Source of the DNA: Streptococcus infantis
Lineage (GTDB): Bacteria; Bacillota; Bacilli; Lactobacillales; Streptococcaceae
Direction: 5' to 3'
DNA: 64,000 bases
Assembly: GCF_000960085.1 (NCBI RefSeq)
Contig: NZ_JYGT01000009.1
Span: 1 to 64,000 of the forward strand
Positions 1 through 8,160 of this stretch are shown here, piece by piece (position 1 is the first letter of the stretch; every line of letters starts with the position of its first letter). Under the pieces are notes generated by a model. The model saw only the letters and a list, made by a program, of their open reading frames with translations. It was not told the origin of the DNA and did not search any database. Position numbers and translations under genes: made by a program.

Positions 1-32
1 AGATATTCAATTTTGAGTAGGTATTACTCAGA

Positions 33-149
33 GTTAAGTGACGATAGCCTAGGAGATACACCTGTACCCATGCCGAACACAGAAGTTAAGCCCTAGAACG
101 CCGGAAGTAGTTGGGGGTTGCCCCCTGTGAGATATGGAAGTCGCTTAGC
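33..149 (+). rRNA. rrf: 5S ribosomal RNA
   Basis: Complete 5S rRNA of about 117 nt. The terminal helix is visible (GTTAAGTGA at the 5' end against TCGCTTAGC at the 3' end), and the conserved CCGAACACAGAAGTTAAG and GCCGGAAGTAG blocks are present. It closes an rRNA operon whose 16S and 23S genes lie before the window, and it is followed within 5 nt by a tRNA array. Ends are placed by helix pairing and may be off by one or two bases. Confidence 0.95.
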
Positions 150-153
150 TCTA

Positions 154-226
154 GGGAGTTTAGCTCAGCTGGGAGAGCATCTGCCTTACAAGCAGAGGGT
201 CAGCGGTTCGATCCCGTTAACTCCCA
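154..226 (+). tRNA. tRNA-Val (TAC)
   Basis: Cloverleaf of 73 nt. Acceptor GGGAGTT pairs with AACTCCC, with discriminator A. Anticodon TAC sits in the loop CTTACAA. No CCA is encoded. It is the first of 17 tRNAs following 5S rRNA. Confidence 0.95.
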
Positions 227-228
227 TA

Positions 229-301
229 GGTCCCGTAGTGTAGCGGTTATCACGTCGCCCTGTCACGGCGAAGATCGCGGGTTCGATTCCCGTCGGGACC
301 G
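229..301 (+). tRNA. tRNA-Asp (GTC)
   Basis: Cloverleaf of 73 nt. Acceptor GGTCCCG pairs with CGGGACC, with discriminator G. Anticodon GTC. CCA is not encoded. It lies 2 nt after the preceding tRNA, so both must be cut from one precursor. Confidence 0.95.
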
Positions 302-319
302 TAATAACGAAAGTTATTT

Positions 320-392
320 GACTCGTTAGCTCAGTTGGTAGAGCAATTGACTTTTAATCAATGGGTCACTGGTTCGAGCCCAGTACGGGTCA
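320..392 (+). tRNA. tRNA-Lys (TTT)
   Basis: Cloverleaf of 73 nt. Acceptor GACTCGT pairs with ACGGGTC (one G-T pair), with discriminator A. Anticodon TTT in CTTTTAA. No encoded CCA. Confidence 0.95.
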
Positions 393-397
393 TATTT

Positions 398-479
398 GCG
401 GGTTTGGCGGAATTGGCAGACGCACCAGATTTAGGATCTGGCGCTTAACGGCGTGGGGGTTCAAGTCCCTTAACCCGCA
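398..479 (+). tRNA. tRNA-Leu (TAG)
   Basis: Class II tRNA of 82 nt with a long variable arm. Acceptor GCGGGTT pairs with AACCCGC, with discriminator A. Anticodon TAG. No encoded CCA. Confidence 0.95.
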
Positions 480-491
480 TAATAGAAATTA

Positions 492-564
492 GCCGGCTTA
501 GCTCAGTTGGTAGAGCATCTGATTTGTAATCAGAGGGTCGCGTGTTCAAGTCATGTAGCCGGCA
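492..564 (+). tRNA. tRNA-Thr (TGT)
   Basis: Cloverleaf of 73 nt. Acceptor GCCGGCT pairs with AGCCGGC, with discriminator A. Anticodon TGT in TTTGTAA. A T-run follows (565-571), but no stem there suggests termination. Confidence 0.95.
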
Positions 565-591
565 TTTTTTTTAATATAAACCAGAGTCGAT

Positions 592-663
592 GCGAACGTA
601 GTTCAGTGGTAGAACACCACCTTGCCAAGGTGGGGGTCGCGGGTTCGAATCCCGTCGTTCGCT
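592..663 (+). tRNA. tRNA-Gly (GCC)
   Basis: Cloverleaf of 72 nt. Acceptor GCGAACG pairs with CGTTCGC, with discriminator T as usual for glycine. Anticodon GCC in a seven-base loop. No encoded CCA. Confidence 0.95.
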
Positions 664-670
664 TAGAGAG

Positions 671-756
671 GCCGGGGTGGCGGAACTGGCAGACGCACAG
701 GACTTAAAATCCTGCGATTGGTAACGATCGTACCGGTTCGATTCCGGTCCTCGGCA
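671..756 (+). tRNA. tRNA-Leu (TAA)
   Basis: Class II tRNA of 86 nt with a long variable arm. Acceptor GCCGGGG pairs with the 3' strand ending CTCGGC, with discriminator A. Anticodon TAA in CTTAAAA. Confidence 0.93.
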
Positions 757-767
757 TATAAAAATGA

Positions 768-841
768 GCACCCTTAGCTCAACTGGATAGAGTACCTGAC
801 TACGAATCAGGCGGTTAGAGGTTCGACTCCTCTAGGGTGCA
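768..841 (+). tRNA. tRNA-Arg (ACG)
   Basis: Cloverleaf of 74 nt. Acceptor GCACCCT pairs with AGGGTGC, with discriminator A. Anticodon ACG, whose A34 is normally deaminated to inosine by TadA to read CGN codons. Confidence 0.95.
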
Positions 842-854
842 TTACAATTTAATT

Positions 855-928
855 CGGGAAGTAGCTCAGCTTGGTAGAGTACTTGGTTTGGGACCAAGGT
901 GTCGCAGGTTCGAATCCTGTCTTCCCGA
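855..928 (+). tRNA. tRNA-Pro (TGG)
   Basis: Cloverleaf of 74 nt. Acceptor CGGGAAG pairs with CTTCCCG, with discriminator A. Anticodon TGG. No encoded CCA. Confidence 0.95.
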
Positions 929-933
929 TTGAT

Positions 934-1007
934 GGCGGTGTAGCTCAGCTGGCTAGAGCGTCCGGTTCATACCCGGGAGGTCGGGGGTTCGATCCCCTTC
1001 GCCGCTA
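934..1007 (+). tRNA. tRNA-Met (CAT), elongator
   Basis: Cloverleaf of 74 nt with anticodon CAT. The acceptor starts GGCGGTG, like the elongator methionine tRNAs I recall from Bacillus and mycoplasmas. It has a paired position 1-72 and lacks the three stacked G-C pairs of the initiator. Three CAT tRNAs occur in this array; this one is assigned to elongation by resemblance only. Confidence 0.85.
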
Positions 1008-1020
1008 TAATGATCTTGTT

Positions 1021-1094
1021 GGACCTTTAGCTCAGCTGGTTAGAGCTCTCGGCTCATAACCGAGTGGTCGTAGGTTCAAGTCCTACAAGGTCCA
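1021..1094 (+). tRNA. tRNA with CAT anticodon, probably tRNA-Ile2
   Basis: Cloverleaf of 74 nt. Acceptor GGACCTT pairs with AAGGTCC, with discriminator A; anticodon CAT in the loop CTCATAA. The GGACCTT acceptor matches what I recall of low-GC Gram-positive minor isoleucine tRNA, whose C34 is changed to lysidine by TilS so that it reads AUA. Without modification data it could equally be called tRNA-Met. Confidence 0.8.
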
Positions 1095-1104
1095 TTGAAA
1101 TGTT

Positions 1105-1194
1105 GGAGGATTACCCAAGTCCGGCTGAAGGGAACGGTCTTGAAAACCGTCAGGCGTGTAAAAGCGTGCGTGGGTTCGAATCCCACATCCTCCT
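1105..1194 (+). tRNA. tRNA-Ser (TGA)
   Basis: Class II tRNA of 90 nt with a long variable arm. Acceptor GGAGGAT pairs perfectly with ATCCTCC. Anticodon TGA. The base at discriminator position 73 is T, whereas serine tRNAs normally carry G there (the other serine tRNA in this array, ending at 1644, does). Confidence 0.93.
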
Positions 1195-1204
1195 TTATTA
1201 TTAA

Positions 1205-1278
<74 letters not shown>

Positions 1279-1282
1279 TATT

Positions 1283-1355
1283 GGCTCGGTAGCTCAGTTG
1301 GTAGAGCAATGGATTGAAGCTCCATGTGTCGGCGGTTCGATTCCGTCTCGCGCCA
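1283..1355 (+). tRNA. tRNA-Phe (GAA)
   Basis: Cloverleaf of 73 nt with anticodon GAA. The acceptor GGCTCGG pairs with TCGCGCC except at the fourth pair, where T4 faces C69. Whether this mismatch is general in streptococci cannot be told here. Confidence 0.93.
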
Positions 1356-1374
1356 TTTTTTTATTAAGTATCAT

Positions 1375-1445
1375 GCGGGTGTAGTTTAGTGGTAAAACTA
1401 CAGCCTTCCAAGCTGTTGTCGCGAGTTCGATTCTCGTCACCCGCT
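1375..1445 (+). tRNA. tRNA-Gly (TCC)
   Basis: Cloverleaf of 71 nt. Acceptor GCGGGTG pairs with CACCCGC, with discriminator T. Anticodon TCC in CTTCCAA. No encoded CCA. Confidence 0.95.
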
Positions 1446-1476
1446 TTGAACTTTGTTCAAGTACCAAGTTTTACTT

Positions 1477-1550
<74 letters not shown>

Positions 1551-1556
1551 TTAATA

Positions 1557-1644
1557 GGAGAATTACTCAAGAGGCTGAAGAGGACGGTTTGCTAAATCGT
1601 TAGGTCGGGTAACTGGCGCAAGGGTTCGAATCCCTTATTCTCCG
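1557..1644 (+). tRNA. tRNA-Ser (GCT)
   Basis: Class II tRNA of 88 nt. Acceptor GGAGAAT pairs with ATTCTCC, with discriminator G. Anticodon GCT. It is the last tRNA of the array and lies just before the operon terminator. Confidence 0.95.
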
Positions 1645-1649
1645 TAATT

Positions 1650-1676
1650 AAAGAGCTGTAAAGCTCTTTTTTTATT
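1650..1676 (+). terminator. rRNA/tRNA operon terminator
   Basis: Stem AAAGAGCT / AGCTCTTT with a 4-nt loop, followed by a run of T residues. It lies 5 nt after the last tRNA and should end the rRNA-tRNA transcript. Confidence 0.9.
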
Positions 1677-1730
1677 TTCAAAAATTAATCTTGTAGTCTT
1701 TTATTATCCTTTCTAAAATGGTAAATTATT

Positions 1731-1739
1731 TGCTATAAT
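1731..1739 (+). promoter_or_regulatory. Extended -10 promoter of the lipoprotein gene
   Basis: TGCTATAAT, an extended -10 with no clear -35 box, 48 nt before the lipoprotein ATG. Confidence 0.7.
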
Positions 1740-1787
1740 GTAAGTGAAATCTAACACTAGTTGTTATTAAACTTAGAGGAGAAATTT

Positions 1788-2933
1788 ATGAAATACCTTA
1801 AATTTTTAGGAAGTTTTTTTGTCTTATCCTTTAGTTTCTGTTCGTTTGGTTGTAGTAATCATCATACTGAAGTTTCTAGTAAAGATTCGAATTTATCTAC
1901 TACTAGTCAATCTTTAACAACTATTGAGCAAACAACTGAAGTATCTAAAAAGGATTATAAAGTTTTATATAAGTCCGTATTTGATGATTATCAAAAAATA
2001 CTTTCAACGTCTAAAGATCAAACTGCAATTGCAAATCTATATAAAAGTTTGAATGTTGCTGATCGTCCAATCAATAGTTGGTCTGTTGAAAATGCGGTGT
2101 ATCAAGCGGATAAGATGCACTATGTTTATACAGATCTGAATCAGGATGGTGTTGAAGAATTATTAATAGGTGTTGAACAATCTAGTGATGATTATTTTAT
2201 ATTAGGTTTATATTATTTGGTGAACGAGAAACCTGTTCTTTTAGCAGAAGGATTTGTAGCTGGTCATGGTGGTGCAAGAAATTCTATGAATATCTATAAG
2301 GGTGGAGATATCCTAGAATTGAGTTGGTCCTCTGGTACTGGAGAAGGGAGAGGAGTCCTTTATCGTCTTAATTTAAATCCTCAAGCTGCAAGCAAACTGC
2401 AAGAACAGGATATTCGAGTCCCTGGGAATAAAAGCTTGCATTCGGATTTTGGTAAGAGTGAAGCCGAATTGCTGGATATTAAACAACTTGATTGGCAGAA
2501 ATTCGAAACTTCTACTAGCAGGACTATTTCTGGTGAGAAACAAAAGGCTCCTTGGAATACTAATAAATCTGCGAAATTGGAAGCCTTTATTAAAGGATGG
2601 GGAGAAAGACTTGGGCAACCCAATTACAAAAAGGGAATTTCAGGAGGAGATGTTGGTGCGGATAATCTCTATACCTTTGGAAATGGACCAAGCGAAAAAA
2701 TGGATGCTGTATACACGGATACAGGTTTAGGGAACGCTAAGTACAGAATCGTGGAGCGCTATAGTAACTGGGATAAATATCCGGATGTGCACAGCTACTT
2801 CTTTGCGATAACCAATACAGGAGAAGCGATTGTCTTTCATTCACCGACAACTAATGGTGGGATTATGTACTTGAAACCAACCGAAAATACAGAAATACAA
2901 GCAGAGTTCAAACGCTTAGTTGAAGAAGAGTAA
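1788..2933 (+). CDS. DUF4767-like lipoprotein
   Basis: Predicted secreted lipoprotein of 381 residues. The start at 1788 follows a good ribosome site (AGAGGAGAA) and yields a classic signal: MKYLKF, a hydrophobic stretch, then a lipobox ending SFGC near residue 23, so the mature protein should be anchored by Cys. A Ser/Thr-rich linker follows. The C-terminal ~130 residues, starting with PWNTNKS and containing KGWGERLGQP, resemble the DUF4767 domain seen in lactobacillales lipoproteins. Function is unknown. It has its own promoter and terminator, so it is a single-gene unit between the tRNA array and the MarR operon. Confidence 0.75.
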   Translation: MKYLKFLGSFFVLSFSFCSFGCSNHHTEVSSKDSNLSTTSQSLTTIEQTTEVSKKDYKVLYKSVFDDYQKILSTSKDQTAIANLYKSLNVADRPINSWSVENAVYQADKMHYVYTDLNQDGVEELLIGVEQSSDDYFILGLYYLVNEKPVLLAEGFVAGHGGARNSMNIYKGGDILELSWSSGTGEGRGVLYRLNLNPQAASKLQEQDIRVPGNKSLHSDFGKSEAELLDIKQLDWQKFETSTSRTISGEKQKAPWNTNKSAKLEAFIKGWGERLGQPNYKKGISGGDVGADNLYTFGNGPSEKMDAVYTDTGLGNAKYRIVERYSNWDKYPDVHSYFFAITNTGEAIVFHSPTTNGGIMYLKPTENTEIQAEFKRLVEEE

Positions 2934-2935
2934 TG

Positions 2936-2973
2936 AAAAAAGAGTTTAGCCTTGGCTAAACTCTTTTTTTTTT
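2936..2973 (+). terminator. Terminator after lipoprotein gene
   Basis: Stem AGAGTTTAGCC / GGCTAAACTCT followed by nine T residues and preceded by A residues, so it can work in both directions. Confidence 0.9.
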
Positions 2974-2982
2974 AAAAGTTAA

Positions 2983-3053
2983 TATTTCGATATCGAAATA
3001 GTTGACAGATGTAACAAAAAGAGTTACAATTTTTTTGAAAGTTCGATATAGAA
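2983..3053 (+). promoter_or_regulatory. Promoter with two flanking palindromic operators
   Basis: A near-consensus promoter, TTGACA (3002-3007), 17-nt spacer, TACAAT (3025-3030), is bracketed by related palindromes. The upstream one is TATTTCGATATCGAAATA (2983-3000, perfect) and the downstream one has the core TTCGATATAGAA (3042-3053). The second lies in the transcribed leader just before the MarR gene. This arrangement suggests autorepression by the MarR protein encoded next; that is inference. Confidence 0.8.
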
Positions 3054-3068
3054 CAAAAAGGAGACAAA

Positions 3069-3518
3069 ATGGACAAGATGTTAGGTGGCTATCAAGCTTT
3101 ACAGATTCGCTTGTTGAATGGGCGTATCTTTCAAAAACTCTTGAGCAAGGGACCAGATGCTCAATACCGTAGTGAACAAGGTAAGATTTTAACAGTGCTT
3201 TGGAAAAAAGAGGATGGTCGGGCAACTGCTACGGATATCGCTCTAGCTTCTGGGTTAGCTAACAATACCCTGACAAGCATGATTAAGAAGTTAGAAGACC
3301 AGGGATTGGTTTCTGTAAAAGCTTGCACTCAAGATAAGAGAAGAAAATTTGTTTGTTTGACAGAATTGGGTTGGGCGCAAAAAGAGATTGGAGACCGTGT
3401 TAGTAAAGAATTGGGTGAAATTTTCTACCAAGATTTTTCGGATCAAGAAATCCGAGAATTTGAAGCCTATCAAGAGCGAATTATCTCAAATCTAAAAGCT
3501 AAAGAAAATGAAATCTAG
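3069..3518 (+). CDS. MarR-family transcriptional regulator
   Basis: Winged-helix regulator of 149 residues, normal MarR length. The recognition-helix region is ATDIALASGLANNTLTSMIKKLE (about residues 54-76), followed by the wing, which carries two cysteines (Cys86 and Cys96). Cysteine-bearing MarR proteins often sense thiols, quinones or electrophiles (established for OhrR/QorR types). The downstream NmrA-like oxidoreductase and thiol-type importer fit such a role, but the ligand is not known. RBS AAGGAG at 3058-3063. First gene of a four-gene operon. Confidence 0.85.
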   Translation: MDKMLGGYQALQIRLLNGRIFQKLLSKGPDAQYRSEQGKILTVLWKKEDGRATATDIALASGLANNTLTSMIKKLEDQGLVSVKACTQDKRRKFVCLTELGWAQKEIGDRVSKELGEIFYQDFSDQEIREFEAYQERIISNLKAKENEI

Positions 3519-3536
3519 GGAAAGGAAGTGACAGTT

Positions 3537-4391
3537 ATGATAGGAATTACAGGTGTAACAGGGAACATAGGCTCATATGTGGCTGATCTTGTCGATAAAA
3601 AAGGAATCGCTTCAGTCCATCTAGCACGAAGCCCAGAGCGTGCAAAAGTCTACGCGTCTGCAGAAATCCGTAAAATAGTGTATGCCAATACTCCAGAGGT
3701 GGTTGAGGCCTTAAAGGGTATCGATACCTTGTTGATGGTCTCTGCTCGGGAAAATCCAGAGCGTGTCAAGGAGCACAAGGAGTTTTTAGATGCTGCAAAA
3801 CTAGCAGGGGTGCAGCATATTGTTTATACCTCCTTTTATGGGGCAGATGAGAAGGCAACTTTTACCTTGTCTCGAGATCATGCCCAGACTGAAGCCTATA
3901 TCAAGGAGTTAGGGTTCACCTACACTTTTTTGAGAGATAATTTTTACTTGGAATTTCTGATTGATATGGCGCTTGAAAATGGAGAGATTCGTGGTCCGGC
4001 TGGCAGTGGCCTTGTGTCAGCTGTTGCCCGTAAGGATACATCTAAGGTTGCAGCAGAAATTCTTTTAAATCCTAAGGAGTGGGAAAATCAAACCTTGAAT
4101 CTAACAGGACCAGAGGATCTCTCTATGGAAGAAATCGTAGAGCTTCTCTCAAAAAATACCGGTAAGACCATCACGTATGTGGATGAATCAGTAGAAGAAG
4201 CCTATGAGTCACGGGAAAAATGGCCAGCACAAACTTGGGAGTATGATGCCTGGGTCAGTACCTATACAGCGATTAAAGCTGGCGAACAGGCTGGGGTTTC
4301 AACAGATATCGAAAAAGTCCTAAGGCATCCAGCAAGCAGCCTTTTGGATATTCTTAGAGATAGAAAACTTATTGAGGAAAAAAATGATTGA
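3537..4391 (+). CDS. NmrA-like NAD(P)-binding oxidoreductase
   Basis: Protein of 284 residues with an N-terminal Rossmann motif GITGVTGNIG, typical of atypical short-chain dehydrogenases of the NmrA/QOR2 (NAD(P)H:quinone oxidoreductase) group. ATG at 3537 is preferred because AAAGGAAG lies about 10 nt upstream; a GTG at 3528 would sit on top of that site. It follows the MarR gene by 18 nt and overlaps the ABC ATPase gene by 8 nt, so translation is probably coupled. Substrate unknown; quinone or electrophile reduction is inferred from family and neighbour. Confidence 0.8.
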   Translation: MIGITGVTGNIGSYVADLVDKKGIASVHLARSPERAKVYASAEIRKIVYANTPEVVEALKGIDTLLMVSARENPERVKEHKEFLDAAKLAGVQHIVYTSFYGADEKATFTLSRDHAQTEAYIKELGFTYTFLRDNFYLEFLIDMALENGEIRGPAGSGLVSAVARKDTSKVAAEILLNPKEWENQTLNLTGPEDLSMEEIVELLSKNTGKTITYVDESVEEAYESREKWPAQTWEYDAWVSTYTAIKAGEQAGVSTDIEKVLRHPASSLLDILRDRKLIEEKND

Positions 4392-5112
4392 ATACAAACA
4401 TGTAGCTTTGCGCTACACGGAAAAGACCATTTTAAAAGATGTCAATCTCCGCATTGAAAATGGAGAATTCATGGTGCTAGTGGGTCCTTCAGGATCTGGT
4501 AAGACTACCATGATCAAGATGGTGAACCGTCTTTTGGAGCCGACAGATGGCAATATCTATATGGATGGGAAACGCATCAAGGACTATGATGAACGGGAGT
4601 TACGTCTCAGTACCGGCTATGTCCTTCAAGCCATTGCCTTATTTCCTAACTTGACGGTTGCGGAAAATATAGCTCTCATTCCTGAGATGAAGGGCTGGAG
4701 CAAGGAGAAAATCACCTCTAAAACCGAAGAACTCTTGAACAAGGTGGGGCTACCTGCTGCAGAGTACGCTCATCGGTTACCAAGCGAGTTATCTGGTGGG
4801 GAGCAACAGCGGATTGGTATTGTGCGAGCCATCATTGGGGAACCAAAAATTCTATTGATGGATGAACCTTTTTCAGCCTTGGATGCTATCTCTCGCAAGC
4901 AGTTGCAGGCTCTTACAAAAGAATTGCACAAGGAGTTCGGTATGACGACCATCTTCGTAACCCATGATACGGATGAGGCTTTGAAATTAGGGGATCGAAT
5001 TGCAGTTTTGCAGGATGGAGAAATTCGTCAGGTCGCAGAACCTGAAACAATTTTACAAGCACCTGCGACGGACTTTGTAGCAAATTTGTTTGGAGGTAGC
5101 CTTCATGTCTAA
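4384..5112 (+). CDS. egtV: ABC transporter ATPase, EgtV/OpuC type
   Basis: ATP-binding subunit of 242 residues with Walker [11 protein letters not shown]-loop region [10 protein letters not shown], signature LSGGEQQR, Walker B ILLMDEP and the switch HD. It belongs to the glycine-betaine/choline-type importer family. The fused permease/binding protein that follows matches the pneumococcal importer shown to take up ergothioneine (EgtUV), formerly annotated as proV. The start at 4384 follows GAGGAAA; the gene overlaps the previous one by 8 nt and the next by 8 nt. Substrate assignment rests on recalled homology. Confidence 0.8.
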   Translation: MIEYKHVALRYTEKTILKDVNLRIENGEFMVLVGPSGSGKTTMIKMVNRLLEPTDGNIYMDGKRIKDYDERELRLSTGYVLQAIALFPNLTVAENIALIPEMKGWSKEKITSKTEELLNKVGLPAAEYAHRLPSELSGGEQQRIGIVRAIIGEPKILLMDEPFSALDAISRKQLQALTKELHKEFGMTTIFVTHDTDEALKLGDRIAVLQDGEIRQVAEPETILQAPATDFVANLFGGSLHV

Positions 5113-6625
5113 TTTGATTTCAACATTTCAAGAACGTTTTGGGGAATGGTTAACAGCCCTTGGACAACACTTGCAATTGTCTCTTTTGACCTTATTGGTT
5201 GCTATTTTTCTGACGATTCCTCTGGCGGTTTATCTAAATAGCCACAAAAAAGCGGCGAACTGGGTGCTACAAGTTGCGGGTATCTTCCAGACCATTCCCT
5301 CAATGGCTTTGTTGGGACTCTTTATTCCTTTCATGGGAATTGGAACCTTACCAGCCCTCACAGCCCTTGTCATTTACGCTATTTTCCCGATTTTGGAAAA
5401 TACAATCACAGCCTTGAACGGCATTGATCCTAGTCTTGAGGAAGCAGGGATTGCTTTTGGAATGACCAAGTGGGAGCGACTCAAGAAGTTTGAAATTCCA
5501 CTTGCCATGCCTGTCATTGTATCGGGGGTTCGTACAGCAACCGTTATGATCATTGGGACAGCGACTTTAGCCGCTCTTGTGGGAGCTGGAGGATTGGGCT
5601 CCTTTATCCTTTTGGGAATTGATCGTCGGAATGCTAGTCTCATTTTAATCGGGGCAATCTCATCAGCCATTTTGGCCATTCTCTTTAATGTTGTTCTCAA
5701 ATGGTTGGAAAAGGCAAAGTTGCGTACAATTGTTGCAGCCTTTGCTGTTATGGTGCTTGGTTTGGGAGCTAGTTATGCTCCAAGCATGATTCCAAATAAA
5801 GAGAAAGAAAATCTGGTTATAGCTGGGAAGTTGGGACCTGAACCTGAGATTCTCATGAATATGTACAAGCTTCTCATTGAGGAAAATACGGATATGACGG
5901 TGACGGTCAAGCCTAACTTTGGGAAGACAGATTTCCTTTATCAAGCGCTGAAAAAAGGGGACATTGATATCTATCCAGAATTTTCTGGAACAGTGACAGA
6001 GAGTCTCCTCCAACCATCTCCACAAATTGGGCATGACCCAGAAAAGGTTTACGAGGTGGCTCGTGACGGCATTGCCAAACAGGATCAACTAGCCTTTCTT
6101 AAACCCATGGCTTATCAAAATACTTATGCTATAGCAGTTCCTAAAAAAATTGCGCAAGAATATGGACTTAAGACGATTTCAGACTTGAAAAAAGTAGAAG
6201 GACAGCTCAAGGCGGGATTCACTCTGGAGTTTAATGACCGTGAGGATGGAAACAAGGGCTTGCAGTCTGTTTATGGATTGAATCTCAATGTGGCAACCAT
6301 GGAACCAGCTCTTCGCTACCAAGCCATCCAGTCAGGTGACATTCAAATTACAGATGCTTACTCAACGGATGCTGAAATTGCTAGGTATGACTTGATGATT
6401 TTAGAAGATGATCAACACCTCTTCCCACCTTATCAAGGGGCTCCACTCATGAAAGCTGAATTAATTGAAAAACATCCTGAATTGGAAGCAGTCCTCAATA
6501 AACTAGCCGGTAAAATCACCGAGAGCCAGATGAGTCAGATGAACTATCAGGTTGGTGTGGAAGGTCAATCGGCTGAAGAGGTTGCGCATGAGTTTCTCCT
6601 TCAAGAAGGAATACTTAAGCAATAA
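5105..6625 (+). CDS. egtU: Fused permease/substrate-binding protein, EgtU type
   Basis: Protein of 506 residues in two halves. Residues ~20-240 are a five- or six-helix permease with the inner-membrane EAA-type loop ([21 protein letters not shown]). Residues ~240-506 are an extracytoplasmic OpuAC-type binding domain ([14 protein letters not shown], then DIYPEFSGT). The fusion is the hallmark of streptococcal EgtU, an ergothioneine-specific importer; the older name was ProWX/choline transporter. ATG at 5105 follows GGAGG. It ends the MarR operon. Ligand specificity is inferred by recalled homology, not shown by residues checked here. Confidence 0.8.
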   Translation: MSNLISTFQERFGEWLTALGQHLQLSLLTLLVAIFLTIPLAVYLNSHKKAANWVLQVAGIFQTIPSMALLGLFIPFMGIGTLPALTALVIYAIFPILENTITALNGIDPSLEEAGIAFGMTKWERLKKFEIPLAMPVIVSGVRTATVMIIGTATLAALVGAGGLGSFILLGIDRRNASLILIGAISSAILAILFNVVLKWLEKAKLRTIVAAFAVMVLGLGASYAPSMIPNKEKENLVIAGKLGPEPEILMNMYKLLIEENTDMTVTVKPNFGKTDFLYQALKKGDIDIYPEFSGTVTESLLQPSPQIGHDPEKVYEVARDGIAKQDQLAFLKPMAYQNTYAIAVPKKIAQEYGLKTISDLKKVEGQLKAGFTLEFNDREDGNKGLQSVYGLNLNVATMEPALRYQAIQSGDIQITDAYSTDAEIARYDLMILEDDQHLFPPYQGAPLMKAELIEKHPELEAVLNKLAGKITESQMSQMNYQVGVEGQSAEEVAHEFLLQEGILKQ

Positions 6626-6653
6626 TCAAAGGAGTATTAGTTTATGAGTATAC

Positions 6654-6681
6654 AAAAAAGGATCAAAAGATCCTTTTTTAT
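6654..6681. terminator. Bidirectional terminator between egtU and convergent genes
   Basis: AAAAAAGGATC / GATCCTTTTTT with a 4-nt AAAA loop. A-run and T-run on either side make it functional in both directions; it sits between the 3' ends of two converging operons and overlaps the stop of the minus-strand gene. Confidence 0.85.
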
Positions 6682-7013
6682 TGTACCAAGGCTAACAAGA
6701 TGGTAAGCACCAGTGCAATTCCAATTCGAATCAGATGGTGGGCTGGATGGAAGTTTTCTTTTTGTTTGCCATTCCAATAGGCTCCGTAGCAAATTAATCC
6801 ACAGCCAATCAGCCAAAGAGATAGTGCGATAATCGGCAAAAAGAAGTAGAGGAAGATAGATAAGGTCGCAAGGCTACTTCCGATAAGGAGAAATGTATTT
6901 CCTAGAGTGTGATTCCCTTTTTTAACTTCAGACAGAGAAGCCAATAAGTGAAGAAGAACAAAAGCAAGGGCAAAGAAGGCCGTAAAAAAGCCGAGAAGAA
7001 TGGGGAAGAACAT
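6678..7013 (-). CDS. Small multi-pass membrane protein, unknown
   Basis: Protein of 111 residues, almost wholly hydrophobic, with four likely membrane helices (near residues 1-25, 38-60, 62-82 and 93-111) separated by short charged loops such as SEVKKGNH and GKQKENFHPAHH. I do not recognise a family. It is the last gene of a minus-strand set TetR - HXXEE - this gene, 34 nt after the HXXEE gene, so it may share control by the SczA-type regulator. Confidence 0.6.
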   Translation of the reverse strand: MFFPILLGFFTAFFALAFVLLHLLASLSEVKKGNHTLGNTFLLIGSSLATLSIFLYFFLPIIALSLWLIGCGLICYGAYWNGKQKENFHPAHHLIRIGIALVLTILLALVQ

Positions 7014-7047
7014 AGGGTTTCCTTTCTAAGATATGATTGCCTGAGTA

Positions 7048-7518
7048 CTATTTTTTATGACTGATTTTATGAAGAATCATAAATGATACTACAAGATTTA
7101 AAATAATAACCAATAAGGTAAAAAGAGAGTAACCATAAAGTTTAATTGGAAATTCATTTTTGAGATTGCAAAGAGCAAACAAACTCGTTAAAATGCCCGT
7201 CAACAATCCGGGCACATATTTTCGAATAACGACTGTCTGAATCAGATGTCCTAAGACATGGTAGATATAAGCAATCACAATTGTTGTGTAAATAGTATAG
7301 TTGTTAAACCAGTAACTAAGAAAAAGTGATAAAAGTAGGATAAGAAATTGCTCCAAGACAATAGCATTGAAGGCAAAAGGCGTGTAATAAGACAGGATTC
7401 GATTGTTTGGAAACTGTGTCGATAGTTTCTTGACAAAGGATGGCATCCATATGATTTCTTCAAGTTCGTGAAGCATGAAGAGTGATGGAAATAGAAAGTA
7501 AAATTGCAAGCTGGTCAT
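7048..7518 (-). CDS. HXXEE-domain membrane protein
   Basis: Protein of 156 residues with about five hydrophobic segments. Near the N terminus it has LHELEEIIW, the HxxEE motif that names this family of small integral membrane proteins of unknown activity; a later histidine pair is in YHVLGHLIQT. The conserved His/Glu in membrane segments suggests a metal- or proton-dependent activity (inference). Located 15 nt after the TetR gene on the same strand, so probably co-transcribed with it. Confidence 0.7.
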   Translation of the reverse strand: MTSLQFYFLFPSLFMLHELEEIIWMPSFVKKLSTQFPNNRILSYYTPFAFNAIVLEQFLILLLSLFLSYWFNNYTIYTTIVIAYIYHVLGHLIQTVVIRKYVPGLLTGILTSLFALCNLKNEFPIKLYGYSLFTLLVIILNLVVSFMILHKISHKK

Positions 7519-7533
7519 TGAAAATACTCCTTT

Positions 7534-8073
7534 CTAGTTGGAACCCACTTTTAAAATCTCCAAATAAAACTGGATGACTTCTTGTTCGCTATAATTTTTG
7601 CCTTTCTTCAACCACCAACTGAGAGTTTCGATGAAGTGGCTGACAACCAGATGCTGGAGATAGGAGTGAGGGATGGTTGGATGAGTATGGATTAGTTCGT
7701 CGGCTACCATTGGATAGACATCGTGTTCTAGTTCTTTTTGTAGCTGACGGATAAAATAATCGTTTTTAGAGAGCAAAAGACTGGTTACGTGGTCTTGATT
7801 TTTTTTGAAATGCTGAAAGATATGGGCCAGGTAGTCTTGTGGGGATAGGTGTTCAGCACGCTCAAAGAGATGATGAAAGAGCTTTTGGCAGAGTTCATCC
7901 AGTAGTAACTCCTTACTCTCGTAATGGCTGTAAAAAGTTGAGCGCCCTACATCAGCAAGGTCTATGATTTCCTGAACGGTGATGACCTCGTAGTCTTTTT
8001 GGTTGAGTAAGTGCAAGAAAGCCTGATAGATAGCTTTTCGAGTCTTGGTAATGCGACGATCCTGACTAGTCAT
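7534..8073 (-). CDS. sczA: TetR-family regulator, SczA-like
   Basis: TetR/AcrR-type regulator of 179 residues with an N-terminal helix-turn-helix (ITVQEIIDLADVGRSTFYSHY). It is divergent from a cation-diffusion-facilitator gene, the arrangement of pneumococcal sczA and czcD, where SczA activates zinc efflux when Zn(II) is high and represses when it is low. Two perfect TGAACA-N3-TGTTCA palindromes in the shared intergenic region support this. Unlike a lone regulator gene it heads a three-gene minus-strand unit. Confidence 0.82.
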   Translation of the reverse strand: MTSQDRRITKTRKAIYQAFLHLLNQKDYEVITVQEIIDLADVGRSTFYSHYESKELLLDELCQKLFHHLFERAEHLSPQDYLAHIFQHFKKNQDHVTSLLLSKNDYFIRQLQKELEHDVYPMVADELIHTHPTIPHSYLQHLVVSHFIETLSWWLKKGKNYSEQEVIQFYLEILKVGSN

Positions 8074-8083
8074 ATGGACACTT

Positions 8084-8098
8084 TGAACAAACTGTTCA
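8084..8098. promoter_or_regulatory. SczA-type operator, sczA-proximal
   Basis: Perfect palindrome TGAACAAACTGTTCA (6-bp arms, 3-nt centre), 11 nt upstream of the TetR start codon. The same arms recur 77 nt away near czcD. Assignment to SczA follows from the known pneumococcal motif and gene context. Confidence 0.8.
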
Positions 8099-8160
8099 GT
8101 AACTTACAAAGTAAATAGTTTGCTCCTATCCTTTCTGTAATGAATGTTAGATAATGATAA

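Noticed and set aside
6643..6705. A 20-codon open frame starting after AAAGGAG downstream of egtU
   Set aside because: It runs straight through the terminator stem and into the antisense of the next gene; composition is that of the hairpin, so it is probably chance or a remnant.
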